Below are positions 33,787-45,705 of a DNA stretch of 64,000 nucleotides, one piece after another (the first letter of the stretch is position 1; the number at the start of each line of letters is the position of its first letter). The stretch is from contig JASWJB010000001.1 in NCBI GenBank assembly GCA_032433595.1, positions 310,001 through 374,000 of the forward strand. Direction: 5' to 3'. A program made the position numbers and the translations under genes. The notes under the pieces are model-generated. The model was given only the letters and a program-made list of their open reading frames with translations, had not been told where the DNA came from and ran no database searches. The DNA is from Conoideocrella luteorostrata (taxonomy: Eukaryota > Ascomycota > Sordariomycetes > Hypocreales > Clavicipitaceae).

Positions 33787-35199
33787 TCACAACGTGATGC
33801 CTCTCATGGCCAGCCAGCCTTTGGCCTCATCCAACCCCATCAGTGCGGTCAGGCAGATTTTGCCAAAGTCGTCAATGTCGTCGCTCCTAGCATCGTCCAT
33901 TATCGTCGTCATTTCATTAAGCCTGTCTTGTCAGCCGGTTGCCTCCGCACCATGGCACGATACCTGACTTACGAGTCTACGTGTACCACGAAATGCTTCT
34001 TGTTCTTCCACGCGAGGGCAAAATCGATTGGGTCCCTGGCGCTCCACAGGCGCGCAGATATGGTAACGGAGCGACACACCGACGCGTTCCGCTCACAGTG
34101 GTTGCCCGCCTCGCCCTTCATGTAGCGGTATGTCAGCATAAAAAAGCTTATTAAATTCAGCGTGCGCCTCGCCGACTCCTGGAAGACCCACGACGCCCAA
34201 AACTCACGCGCTGCGGAGACGGGGTACAAGGGCAGGGTCTCCGGGGCCTGGTTCGGCTCCTCTATGGACGACGTCTCATCAAAGCTGATGTGCGGGATGA
34301 GGGCGAAGGCTGCCTCTTCGAGATGCGGCATAGTAGCCTCGTAGTTGGAGCGGACGCGGGCGTCGGAGTCGAGCAAGCGAAGCACCTGGTACATGAAGAG
34401 GGCCTGTGCGTACGCCAAGGTCTCTAGAGGTGTCGTTGTCGCCGGGCTGGAGAGCAGGTCTTGCACACGACTCTCCATGTTATCACGAATCACTCTAGCA
34501 TTAACGCTGTTCTTTGCGGCATGCAGCGCAGCAGACGACACGGCATCTGCGGCTCAGTGGTTAGCCATTGGACATTGGGCAGATAGAGGGTCTGTCAAAG
34601 CTGCGTCGTGTGGGAAGGGACGCACATTGCATGCACCTGGGCATGCCATCGTCGTAGAGATGTGCATGGCACCAAGGCATCTGGTTCTCCAGGACCATCT
34701 GGCACGGGGCCGCCGATATCTTGTCAATCGCATACTGGAGACGGGATGAAATCGCCCTGGTCACCTGGGGCACGCTAATGACCCGAGAGCGATCCAACGC
34801 ATCTTGTGCGGTCGTCAACAACCGCGGACCGAACGGGGACAGTCCAGAACCCAGCGAAGGAGTAGGAGCGTCGAATTGGGCCGGTGCTGGGAACAGCTGG
34901 TCCGTGAAGCCATCTGCAGGCTCCAACATGAAGTCGAGCATACGAAGGCACGACGTGTCCGGCGTGTCTGTGCGATCAAACGCCGCCGGGAGCTCAGGCT
35001 CAACCTGCTCCTCTTGCAAACGGTGCGGCGGAGGCCCTGGCCTTGCACCTTGGGGATATCGACAGTCGATGTTCCGCTGGGAGCATCGCTGACACGCGGG
35101 ACGGCCCTGATCGCATCGCCGGCGCGACTTGGTGCAGGCCAGACAGGACTTCCGCCGGGTGGGCGGGTCGCCGCGCTCGATGGACGTGAGCGACCGCAT
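33787..35199 (-). CDS. Zn2Cys6 transcription factor
   Basis: Three exons, 35199-34626, 34546-33973 and 33922-33787, encode 427 residues. The DNA-binding domain is near the N-terminus: a basic stretch, then CLACTKSRRRCDQGRPAC and CSQRNIDC, giving six cysteines in Zn2Cys6 spacing. A proline-rich linker follows. The last exon is easy to miss because a stop lies just inside the second intron (donor GTAAGT, 50 bp, CTGAC branch). Splicing adds a conserved-looking acidic end (DDIDDFGKICLTALMGLDEAK), as in other fungal Zn2Cys6 proteins. An ATG at 35274 would add 25 residues and is less likely. The gene is divergent from the NmrA-like gene, with 281 bp between starts. It is probably a nuclear pathway-type regulator, possibly of its neighbour; that link is inferred from position only. 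Confidence 0.86.
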
Positions 35200-35376
35200 C
35201 TTGGTTTGCAGCCCTCGATTACGAAGTAGCACGGCTGGGGATGAGAAAGGCTGCGAGGGCGGAATCGCGCCCAAGATCGTCGCCTGTCAGCAGGAAGGCT
35301 GGCGACCAGGCGGAACTCCGCCTTCGCGGTAGCAGAAGAGGCGACCAAGTGCCGGTGTTCATTAACGACACAAGAA

Positions 35377-35385
35377 AATATAAAA
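35377..35385 (+). promoter_or_regulatory. TATA element of the NmrA-like gene
   Basis: AATATAAAA lies 96 bp upstream of the ATG at 35481, within the promoter region shared with the Zn2Cys6 gene. Confidence 0.5.
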
Positions 35386-35480
35386 ACCTGCCTTCCCCTT
35401 GACCCAGGAGAACCATATTCATTGCATCACATCAGTGAAGTGTAAAGCAGCCTTTTACGAGAACAAAAACAAGTATCAAC

Positions 35481-36404
35481 ATGCCCAACGCACCTCCAAC
35501 AGTGTACGTCGTGACCGCCACCGGCACGCAGGGGTCGGCCGTGTGCCGCCAACTCCGCCAATTGGGCTGGGCCGTCCGTGCGACAGTGCGAAACCTCAAC
35601 TCGCCGCAGGCGCAGGCACTCGCCAAACTGGGCGTCGTCTTGAACGAAGGCGACTGGGACGACGCGGACGTCCTGGCAGCTGGCCTTACGGGCTGCGACA
35701 AGCTGTTCTTGGCCCTCGTCGCCAACTTCAGAGACTTGGACAACGAGCGCGTATGGGCGCAGAGGATCCTCGCGCTGGCAAAGGCGGCAGGCGTCTCGGA
35801 TGTCGTCTATACAAGCGCCATCAACGCCAACGCGCCCGAGAAGCGCACCCTCATATCGCCGGATCATCTGATCCTCAAGAGCCTGTTCTGCAAGAACATC
35901 ATTGAGGGTCTGGTCCAGCGCGCCGGGTTCTCACACTGGACTATCCTCCGCCCAGGCTTCTTCATGTCCAATTTGCTCGACCCCAAGGCACGCATATATC
36001 ACGAGCTGTTCGAGCGGAGCACCTGGCTGACGGCTTTGACGGCCGACACCAGGCTCAACTTGATCGACCCAGAGGACATTGCCACGTTTGCCGTCGCGGC
36101 GCTGCAAGACCCTGCGCGCTTCCAAGGACACGGCATCGACCTTGTTGGCGAGCGGTTGACACCTGTCCAGATGATGGAGGCGCTGTCTGCCGCGACCGGG
36201 CGTGAGATGAAGGCCGCCTTCTATTCTGACGAGGAAATAGCGCAAGCTATGAAGGCAAATCCGCTCATCGGAGCGCAAGTGTTTCAGCGGGATGGAGAGA
36301 AGTGCGTCGATGCGGAAAAGGTCAAGTCGTGGGGTATTCCTATGGGCAATTTCAAGGGGTTTTTGGCCCGCGAGAGAGCGGCCGTGAATGAAACGTATGC
36401 CTAG
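35481..36404 (+). CDS. NmrA-like NAD(P)-binding protein
   Basis: A 307-residue single-exon protein of the NmrA/HSCARG atypical short-chain dehydrogenase family. The Rossmann start is VYVVTATGTQGSAVCRQL (TGxxGxxG-like). GWAVRATVRN follows as the second strand, where the Arg residues suit NADP. The YTSAINAN segment stands where SDRs carry the catalytic Ser/Tyr. The Tyr-x-x-x-Lys pair is absent, as in redox-sensor members, so it may be a sensor rather than an enzyme. ILRPGFFMSN and INLIDPEDIA-like segments are family-typical. It is divergent from the Zn2Cys6 regulator, suggesting co-control. Confidence 0.87.
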   Translation: MPNAPPTVYVVTATGTQGSAVCRQLRQLGWAVRATVRNLNSPQAQALAKLGVVLNEGDWDDADVLAAGLTGCDKLFLALVANFRDLDNERVWAQRILALAKAAGVSDVVYTSAINANAPEKRTLISPDHLILKSLFCKNIIEGLVQRAGFSHWTILRPGFFMSNLLDPKARIYHELFERSTWLTALTADTRLNLIDPEDIATFAVAALQDPARFQGHGIDLVGERLTPVQMMEALSAATGREMKAAFYSDEEIAQAMKANPLIGAQVFQRDGEKCVDAEKVKSWGIPMGNFKGFLARERAAVNETYA

Positions 36405-38660
36405 GTGGTTGCTGGTCCCCTCCATGGTGCTTCCAGATACTAGTGCTGATGGAGCTTCAAGTGATTATTTGGGTAATTTAGCGTTATTACTGCTTTGCAA
36501 CGTGCTCCATGTTCTGTGGTGTTTGTACTGATAGATTTTCATGGCACTGCCCGCAGTAACCGTTGAAGGTGGCGCGGACATGGGTACGGCTAGAGGAATG
36601 GGGTATAGGACAGCCTTAATGGCCAACTCCGAGGGCAAGATTTGGGAGAAACTCGATCTCGCTTATCAGGTTCGCGCGTTCAGCTGCTGGGGGTTTAAGA
36701 AAGAGGCAGCGAATAAATGGAACAGAATGTCTATGTTTTCTTTGATAGCATACGAAATAACACACTAAGCACATTTGATAGGTATTTGTGGTTTAATTCT
36801 GACCTTTTACTGATTAAGCTGCTTCCTTATTAAGAGCGCGTGTATTACTGGCTTTTTGACATAAACATTCTTGAGTAGAATAACTCGGAGAGATTTCCGT
36901 CCTGTTTTTTTCATCCGCTTTTGTCACGGGCGATGCCGGATGCTGTGGACCCGACGCTGCCGGGCCTTGGAGTTTCGGCGCCGTCGGTCATGCTACCGAA
37001 TCTCACCTCTATTGAGAATGATTTTATATCTTCGCGCCGCTTAGGAATTTTAACACTATTCATCTTTGCAGATTTAATGGTATTACTATGGGCTTGCTGT
37101 TACATTACCATTAATGGCAGTGTACGAGCATTTCTCGGAGATGTTAGGCCACAGAGACTATTAGAGGTGCAACAAGTGCGTCATGACGCAACTATCAGAT
37201 TCATTGTACCACGAACACCCGATCAATGCCTGTATGATCGCGGTGCTCTAGTCTATACAGCACAGGACAACCCTCCGGTAGCTCAGAGCCGGACCTAGAG
37301 GTTACCTGTTACGATATCTAAGAATAGTGGTCCATGAGGCGCTGCAGTATCAATCGACTCATGAATGGCGCACCAGGGCGTCAACGCGAAGATAACGAGA
37401 ATTTAAGACTCTGGATAGTATACGAGAAGATGGGTGGCCGGATACCGGATGTTGGTGTTGAATCTTGAAAATGATATAGGATAAACTACTAGCGCCTGTA
37501 TATGCACGTTGCATCACCAGTACTCTATATATTGGCAGTTCCGCGTGGCTTGCGTGCATGCTAGTAAGGGATGAGAATGCCAAATAAAATTTAACATGGT
37601 GAGGTAGGTCGGTCAATACATTTGCGAGTATGTCTGTCATAGTGACGTAAAATGCATCTTTCGCTTTAATGGTCGTACTTAGTCCCGTGCTGGATCCTGT
37701 GTGGATGTCGCAGCCTAATCGAGTAATGAGTGCTGACGTTGCGTATTTGGAATAGGCTGACTTGTGCGGGCATATCGTAACTTGAGTGGAAAAAATTCTT
37801 AAAATGTGCAACCGTTTCTGTTTTGCACTCCACGAACGAAGCCTACAAAAAGTCGCTTTGCTGATCGCCAAGTACTACGGCGGAAGGCGCAAGGGGATAT
37901 CAGCCGATCATTGGACACATCGACAACTGATGAATCATTCATTATTGCCGGTCTGGCACATCGGTTGGGGGCTGCCAAGACGCGGGCTGATTGGTGCTAT
38001 GACTGCGGCATTCCGTCATGGGGAATGCCGATCAACGCAGTCAGCACCTTATTCTATAGGTTCCGCCGAATGCGTCGCGATGAGTCCTCTCCAAGACGGC
38101 GGCTTCTGCATCACACAGGGCAGTTGCATTTCCTGTGTCTTTGGCACAGTCGTATTAAGATTACGCCGTATGATGAGGAACAATGCAGATTGAGTTGAGA
38201 CAGATTTGCACCCGGGTAGATCCCTGTCATGGTGCCCGTCCTAGCGTCCCCCTTAGCGCCGCGGGTTGATGCATCCGTCAACGTCCAGGAAGACGCACCA
38301 ACAAAGGCTGATCTACAGCGGAGTAGTTACTCCGTAAGTTATACCATGCATGCATGCATACCCCAACCATGCTGTGTAGCTGCAGTTTCGAATATGTTGA
38401 GCATGTTGGAAAATCCGCGCCAGAGCCTGCACAGTCATGGAGAAACCCACAGGACAGGCCGCCTTCGTCTTCTCTTTCTTCTCTGTGTCCTCCTCGCCCT
38501 CCTCGCCTTCCGATTAATTTTGACAACCAAAAGCGCTAATCTGCCTCGTTTTGTCACGCGACTGCATCGCAAATTATGGGAAATCGCTTAATACCACGAA
38601 TATCATAGTCTCCAAGTCAGCCCTATTCGACCGTGGGCCACGATTTACTCTCGGGAGGCC
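36405..38660. other. Gene-poor region
   Basis: About 2.2 kb. Frames of up to 170 codons (for example 37359-37871 minus and 36921-37298 plus) have no recognised motif. A TACTCCGTA copy lies at 38328. The last 100 bases should be the promoter of the glycosyltransferase gene. Confidence 0.5.
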
Positions 38661-40326
38661 ATGGCCCTCTCTGCGAAGCAACCCACGCCTTCGCGCCTGT
38701 CGCCCAAGTTCAACAAACGTCTGAATCGTAATCTCGTTCTAATCGCAGTTTTCTTCGCTACAGCGTTTTTACTCTGGAGCCACAACCGCGACCGCAAACC
38801 GCCTCCGGAACTTCCCCCGAATATACTATGGCCGGAACCGCATGAGGTCAATTGGACACACAACTTCCCGACGACGAGCGAATTCCAGCCCGTGTCGATG
38901 GATACCAACCACAAGACGGTCGACGAACTATGTGCCAGCTTCCCCAAACATATGCTGTCGCGCATCCAGCCTGTTCTAAAAATGGGATATAGCGAGAGTA
39001 GGGATAAGATCAATTCGCAACTGGACAGTGTCAGCGCCTGCTTCTCCCCGGACGACTTGATAATATTCTCGGATCTAGAAGAGACGTTACGGGGGCATAA
39101 GGTGATTGACGTTTTGGCATACCTGCCAGATACGTATCGCCATGGAGCCGACACGACAAAGTTCCAGCAATACATTTTGCAGAAGGAGATGAAGGAAAAC
39201 GGGACGTTGGCAAAAGACCCGGCGGCCGCCAAGAAAATTGACGGCTGGGCGTTAGACAAGTTCAAATTTTTACCGGGAGTGGAGAGGGCGTGGGCTATGA
39301 AGCCTAACAAGGAGTTTTACGTGTTTTACGAGACTGACACGTGAGTAAACATCACACGAGAATGTATGAACGGTGATGTGTTGATTGTGTAGTGCTGACT
39401 GTCGATACAACCCACGACAGATACATTATCTGGGACAACATGTTTCGCTTTCTGGATGCATTGGACCCTGACGCGCCGATATACATGGGATCGCCATCAC
39501 CAGGACGAATAGACGGCCGTAGAGAGCAGGGCACTCTCTTCGCCAACGGCGGGCCAGGATACGTCCTCAGCCGCGGAGCCATGAAGAAGCTGCTCCATCG
39601 GCGCGTCGGACCTACTGGAGCGTTTCACGATCCACCTGCCACCGAAAAATTTCGCTATCTAGCCCACGACGGCGAGTGCTGCGGCGACAGTATCCTGGGG
39701 TTCGCACTGTGGGAGAGCGGTGTTGTTCTGCAGGGATTCTATCCCTCCTTCACACCATACCTTTTGACTACCCTGCCTTTCGATGATGATCATTGGTGTC
39801 ATCCGCTGCTTACAATGCATAAGGTGGACACAAAAGATATGGTTGCGCTGTGGAAGTGGGAGTTTGAGCATAGGAAACATGGGGTAAGACTCCAACCATC
39901 ATTCATTATAGCCCCCCATCTTCCAGACAATAAACTGATTTTTGGCAGCAACCGATAATATACTCCGACCTCTGGTATTTCTACCACCCAGGCCGTGGCC
40001 CCTCCACCCGCAATAACTGGAACAACAACGCCCGCAATAGCTTCGAACCCCCTGCCGAACCTCGCGCCGATTCTTTCGAGGAATGTCAGAAACTGTGCAG
40101 CAACGATGAAAAGTGCCTCCAGTGGCTTTGGAAAGGGCGAGACAGGAAAACCTGTCATCTCATGCACTCGATACACTATGGAAGCCCTCAGAACGCGCAT
40201 GAAGAAGAGGGGAAATGGATCGACTATAAATCCGGTTGGGATACCGTGCGGATTGACGAATGGAGGGCAGGTAGAGGGTGTGAGGTGGTGAATTGGGTTG
40301 GTCCTAGTCTGAAGAGGATATTTTAA
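38661..40326 (+). CDS. GT31-like (fringe-type) type II membrane glycosyltransferase
   Basis: Three exons, 38661-39340, 39421-39883 and 39949-40326, encode 506 residues. A short cytoplasmic head (KFNKRLNRN) precedes one membrane helix (LVLIAVFFATAFLLW, about 25-39), the type II layout of Golgi glycosyltransferases. The lumenal part shows CFSPDDLIIFSDLEETLRGH, then EFYVFYETDTYIIWDNM, where the fringe family has its metal-binding D-x-D-like region. IYMGSPSP, FANGGPGYVLSRGAM and HDGECCGDSILGFAL are typical of fungal GT31/DUF604 proteins. The last exon adds a Cys-containing module (CQKLCSNDEKCLQW) resembling a PAN/Apple domain. It probably adds a sugar to glycoproteins or glycolipids; donor and acceptor are unknown. 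Confidence 0.82.
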
Positions 40327-42024
40327 TGGAAGCGGCCTGAGCTGGTAGATTTGAATCGATTGTAGTCTGAGGATGCAGACTGGATCCAGGTGGCGCTCTT
40401 CTCCCGTCCGAACATGGAGGGAACTGTCGCCGTTTTGAAGGACTCGACAGTGATGGGCCAACGACAAACGCAGGTACGGTGTACATGTTCTGCTGGGAGC
40501 AGTCAAAGAGCACCACGCCACGCGCAGACTCCTCAAGCCCGGCGTGGTTGGACAGCCCGTTGCAGTTCCCCGTATGCACGAGATTTGTGATTTCTCATGC
40601 GGACAAGATTAGTGTTTAATACTTAACCTGATGAGGTGCTCAGCGCGCATCAAGCAACAGCATGCTTCCAGTCCTAGTCAGCTAGTTGCTGATTGAGGCA
40701 GTGTCTGCACTTTGCACAACGTACGTATCAAATCTCGCCACGTCCATTTGCCTGTGCGGGAGACAACAAGGCGGGAAGCATGCAGCACGCCAAACTTGTC
40801 ACCTAAGAACCGCTTACCGGTGCGACAATTGATAACCGGGCCCATCGTGAAGCTATCTGCTTTAGAAGGCGGATGTCAAAAATTCATTCAGAGTTGGTCT
40901 CCATGAATAAGCCTTGCCCACCACCAAAGCCGTACCTGTCGTGAGCACGTCGGCCAGTTAAGTATGTCTGATGCAGATTTTGGTGGTACGACAGACACTG
41001 GTTGTGTCAGTTACACAAAGAACAACGGGGGAGACGCTGATGCGGCATAGTTTGGGAGATGTGCTGCAAGATCAGACCCAGGCATCAGGTGGAGTGGATC
41101 CAAGAAAATGAAGCCTGCAGTGGCCTCCTCGGGGCAGATTCTCAGAGGCTTCATAGAGGAAATAAGTGCGCTGTCTCCTTGTAGGCTATCTATGAAGCGC
41201 CGGTTCAACGCCCTTGAAACAAGATCATCAAGCGAACTGAGACCTATTGCTCACATTTCCACCACTGATTTCGGCCACGATTGAGAAAGTTGTAGCGGAG
41301 TAGACGGGGTCTTGGGCGGGTCTAGCGCCAACAAGGCGTCATAGGCTCAGCTAAGTAATCCCGCTCTGCCGCTCGAAAATGACCGCAGTTTCCCAGGGTA
41401 CATCCGGCGTGGCTGTGGCACTGGTTGGTTCTGTGGGCGGGGTGTACCGTGCCCCTCGGTACGGTGGCGCATTGCAGAATCGCACCAGATGCGATAGCCG
41501 GTCGGGATTGACGCTTGCCAGGCATCTGTGCCCGATGGTGGCTTGACTTGATGTCCCTTGACAGTAGCATCGAGGAAGGAACAGTAGGAGCCCCTGCACA
41601 GATTTGTTCTTGTGCGATGCCGACCTGACCTGCAACGACGCGTCACGACATTGGCTGCATATTTGGAGAACCACACTGCAGATGCGGACTCTCAGACGAC
41701 GCGGCGGCATCATCTTACGGTTCGAGAACTTTTTTTTTTTTTTGGAGTATTTACAATCGAACCCTTGGAGCCCCTTTTACTCTAAGCCCTTCCTCTTGTC
41801 GCTCTCACACAACCTTCCGACAGCCCTGCCAATCAATGTTACCTGGTGTAGTGAAAGAGTCAATTTGCAGTTCTTCCGGCTTGATCATCGCGCGGCAGGC
41901 GGCACCAGTCAATCTGCGTGAACTGAACGTCGGACTAAATACCAGACCAAGGCCACTCACTCAAACTGAGCGACGGAGTGCAAACCCGCAAAGGGCTCCG
42001 AGGACCCTCCGAGACAACTCTTTC
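40327..42024. other. Gene-poor region
   Basis: 1.7 kb between the convergent glycosyltransferase and AAA ATPase genes. No supported gene; a poly-T run lies at 41731-41742. Confidence 0.55.
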
Positions 42025-44265
42025 CTACCCGTCGAGACCGAGTTCTTTAGTAGCATTCAGCACGGTCTGAATATGCCCCAACTGGAGAGCCGTAGCGTCC
42101 TGTCTAGCCAGCAATGCAGAGATCTTGATGATATTCTTGATTTGCCTCCCGTTCAAGGGCAGCTCGGACAAGCTCGTCAAGTCATCATTACAAAGAGAAC
42201 TTTGCGCTAGCCGCGAGCAGAACTGCGTCCAAATATTCTTCCGAGCTTCCTGGTTGAGCTCCGGATAGTGCAGGGTCAAGTGAATCCTGCTCTGGAAGGC
42301 AGGATCAATCGCATCAGCCCGATTGGTCGTAAGAAACAGTATCCCAGGGTAGTATTCCAGTAAGCTAGGACCGTGTTAGCAGTGTTGGTAAGGTCAAGTA
42401 CGAGCATACATACCGCAGAAATACGGCAACAACCTCATTATGGTTGAGATTGTTATTGGTTCGTTTTTCTAGGAATACGTCACACTCGTCTAGGAGAAGG
42501 ACTGCCCGCCACTTCTCAGCAAGTTCGAGGACGGTTTTTAACTTCTGCTCAACCTTCTCGGCTTCTTGTCCCAATTCACCGGCACTCAAGATATACAGTG
42601 GTCGACGGACCTTGTCGGCCACAGCTTCCGCGGTCAGTGTTTTACCCGTGCCTGGTGTCCCTACCAGAAGGATAGTTAAGCCTTGCCCCTTTCCCTCAAT
42701 CACATCGTCAAAGTCTTGTTTGTCTGTTAGCTGGCCATTGACAAAGGCTAGGATGAGACCCTTATGGCCTTGAGGTAAGATAAGGCTGGGAAATGCGTCA
42801 TCATTCCACACCACTTCCTTCATGTGGCGTATCGCCAAATCACCCCAGACTTTGTCTTTTAAAGAATATCCGGCGACATGAGAGTTGCATAACATCAATT
42901 GCTCGTCGGTCAGGACGGCTGCGCAGTATTGGTTAGTGATGTCAATAGTCGCCTGTGCGCGATGACATACCTGGCATTGCAAGCTTCTCGGGGTTCAAGG
43001 TCTCCCGGACAGGGCGTGGCACCGCCTCATCAGCACGACGCCATTGTCTGCGAGGGTATTTCTCGTGAACATCATCCTCGACTCTGATCTCGGGCGACAC
43101 CGAAAAGTCGTCCAGCGGAATAAGCTCTATGGGTTTAAGGTGTGGGGGGGCCATGGAGGCATCAATAATAACCCGAGCATCCAACTGTGATCGAGGTTTA
43201 GTGAAATATGTACATAGAGATACCAACGGGCGAAGACTAAGTCCGGCTTACCTTTTTGGCAGTGCCACATTTGTCTCTCAATAGCATATCACCGGCGTAA
43301 GCTCTATAGTGCATTCCTCTGAGCCCACGAAAAGATTTTCCTCTACGTTTTAGGGCACTCGCAACTTCTTGTTCTGATTTGTGGTAAACCGTAGGATATA
43401 CGTTCAGTTCGTTGATATTCATGGTCCCCTCAAAGGCCCCAATACTGAGGCGCGCGGTCGCGAAGCCGAATCTCTCGCCATCCCAGTCGACGTACTTGGC
43501 TGTAATCAAAAAGAAGGGACTGCCTCGCACATATTCCCCGCTTTCCAGAAGGAAAAATCGGTCTTGGCCATCTATCGATGAGTAGAGGCGAATTCCAGGT
43601 TGGAATAATGCCCACAGGAGCCCAAACGTGATGACCCCGTTGCCGCACAAGTCTTCGATTTCGTCCATGGTTTCTCGCAGCTCGAGATCAAGAATTCGGT
43701 ACAGAAGCTGAGAAAAGGAAGCTGTCACATCATTGCTGGCTTTTTGCTCGTCAACAAGGTCCTTAAACAGGCTCCAGCGATGGAAGAAGGGTCGGAACGG
43801 GGCTCTCAAAACAAGCTTCTTCAGGTTTGGCGTAATTCCTTTGTACCCGTGAAAAACCTGGCCTAGAAGCTCTTTGATCTGCTGGTTCTGTACGACTATG
43901 GAGTTCAGAGCGAGTGGTCGGCCTTCGTTATGGTTCTTGCTGAGCCTGATCACAAGGGCCTTCTTCTTGGTCTCAGCTTCTTGCTCTATGGAGCTTTTGA
44001 GATCATCTGGATATACATCGACCCAGTTTATGCAGCAGTCGCATTTGGCTGGTCCTTCGTATAATGTTTGCACGTCACATTCCGCTCCGCTCTCAATGAC
44101 CTCTGTTAGCTGCTCAATGGCCTTTGTCTCGGATGACGCCTTGCTCGACTTGAGGTCCTTGAGGATCTCGGATAGCGGCTTGATCGGTTTAGGGTCTTGT
44201 ACAGAGTTCTCTTCCGCATTGTCAAGCTCACAGGTGGAGGCTCCGGACGTGGAGGAAAATGACAT
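42025..44265 (-). CDS. AAA+ ATPase with fungal N-terminal domain (DUF7025-like)
   Basis: Four exons, 44265-43252, 43184-42971, 42918-42414 and 42364-42025, encode 690 residues. The upstream TTG-initiated extension is not used. The ATPase core has Walker A GTPGTGKT (about 496-503), Walker B VLLLDECDVFLE (Asp near 553), and LFLTTNRADAIDPAFQSRIH with sensor 1 Asn and the arginine finger. The N-terminal 330 residues contain LLWALFQPGIRLYSS and RLSIGAFEGTMNINEL, resembling the domain often found before AAA in a large fungal family of unknown function. Families with this layout are expanded in filamentous fungi, and no substrate is known. Introns are 49-67 bp. A transmembrane segment is absent, so it is probably soluble. 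Confidence 0.85.
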
Positions 44266-45705
44266 TGTGCAAGTAGCCAGCCGAACTGGGCAAAGGTATT
44301 GAAAATTCTGAGCCAATTTCAAATATGTGTTCTTAGAAACTCAACCGCATCAGAGACGAGATAGTTGTCAAGAGAAAGGGCGGCAACTAAAACAGCGGCT
44401 TAATCCAGATTTATCGAGAATGGTGACAGTGCAGGCAACAAGGCGAACAGGCGCCAAGACAAACAGGCAACAAGACGCATGACTACGGAGGCATACGAAC
44501 GGCAAAGCAACGCGGCCCACTCTACATTGGGGGCTGCAGCCTCACTTTCCATGACGCCCCCAATCAATCACATCGCAGTAACCAACACGCGGTCATGGAA
44601 TTCTTCGTAATGCGAGGCGTAGTCAATCGGGCCACGTCACTCCGCACAATGTCGGACGGAGAGAAACGGTCCCCATGCATATTGGTTTGTGTGTTTCGTG
44701 TAGCCCCGGAGCAGCTTGAAGAGCAATACAGCCATATCATACGAAAATTTGGTTCGCATGGTGCGTCGAGTTTTCGCAACTTCGTGTCCGCATCTTTTAG
44801 CCTGTCGGCAATACTAAGCCATTGAATCACGAGCCCCCCATTCCCAGTTGTCCAACTACTCTATAAGCTTTTCAAAAGCTTAAACAGCATTATTGCGAGG
44901 AAGATGTTGAGAAATTTTGGGCAAACAGAGGTTTCCTTCTATTACACCTGCCTTGCGGCTTATTGTAGATTCAGGCTATATAGGCTTAGGTTAAAATATT
45001 TAAATCAATGTTTCGCTTCCTGACTTATAATAATCTTATGTTGTATAGATTTGGGACACAAGTGCATATAGACTTATACCATGCATAGTCATGTCTATGT
45101 ATAGTCTGCTTCAGGCTGTTTCCGGATCTAGGCCACGTAGATTCGGGTCTATAATCCGGTTTACACGACATTTAATACATAGTAAGCGGGTCTGAAATTC
45201 GTTTATCGTGACCACTATATGGCATCGTAGACGTGCAGCAATTCGAAATCAGCTGACAAAACTTCAGACGATGATTTCGGCCGACTTTCTCAGTCACAGG
45301 TATCAGGGTAGGTCTTGAGACAAACATTCTCGACAGTCTCAGGGGATCATATATGATGACATCGATGACGGAATTGATTAAGAAGCTGATGAACTTCCCT
45401 AGCTAGAATTGAATCATAAGAAGAGGTCCTATTCCTCGTCAAATTAGCTAGAATACAAGAAAAGACTTCAAGTCTTTAATCAAATGTCTCCGAGGTTCTC
45501 CTAGTGATAGATGCTATTGATGATATCGCCTGGTAAGATGATTGGCAAAATGTACAATGGTGTAACCAGCAAATAACCAACAGGAAACAACGGCTGATTA
45601 TGCGGACGGAGCCATTTCGGCCGCCAGCGCGATTGCTTAAGCGGACGGGGCCGACCAAGTGAGCTCCAATTCTGTGTTGGCTGGGCTCGACTGAACCTCA
45701 CCAGA
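44266..45705. other. Intergenic, partly AT-rich
   Basis: 44860-45250 is AT-rich and lacks reading frames. No gene was recognised. The sequence at 45420-45470 resembles 54015-54060 (shared GAGGTC...ATTCCTCGTCAA), suggesting a dispersed repeat. Confidence 0.5.
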
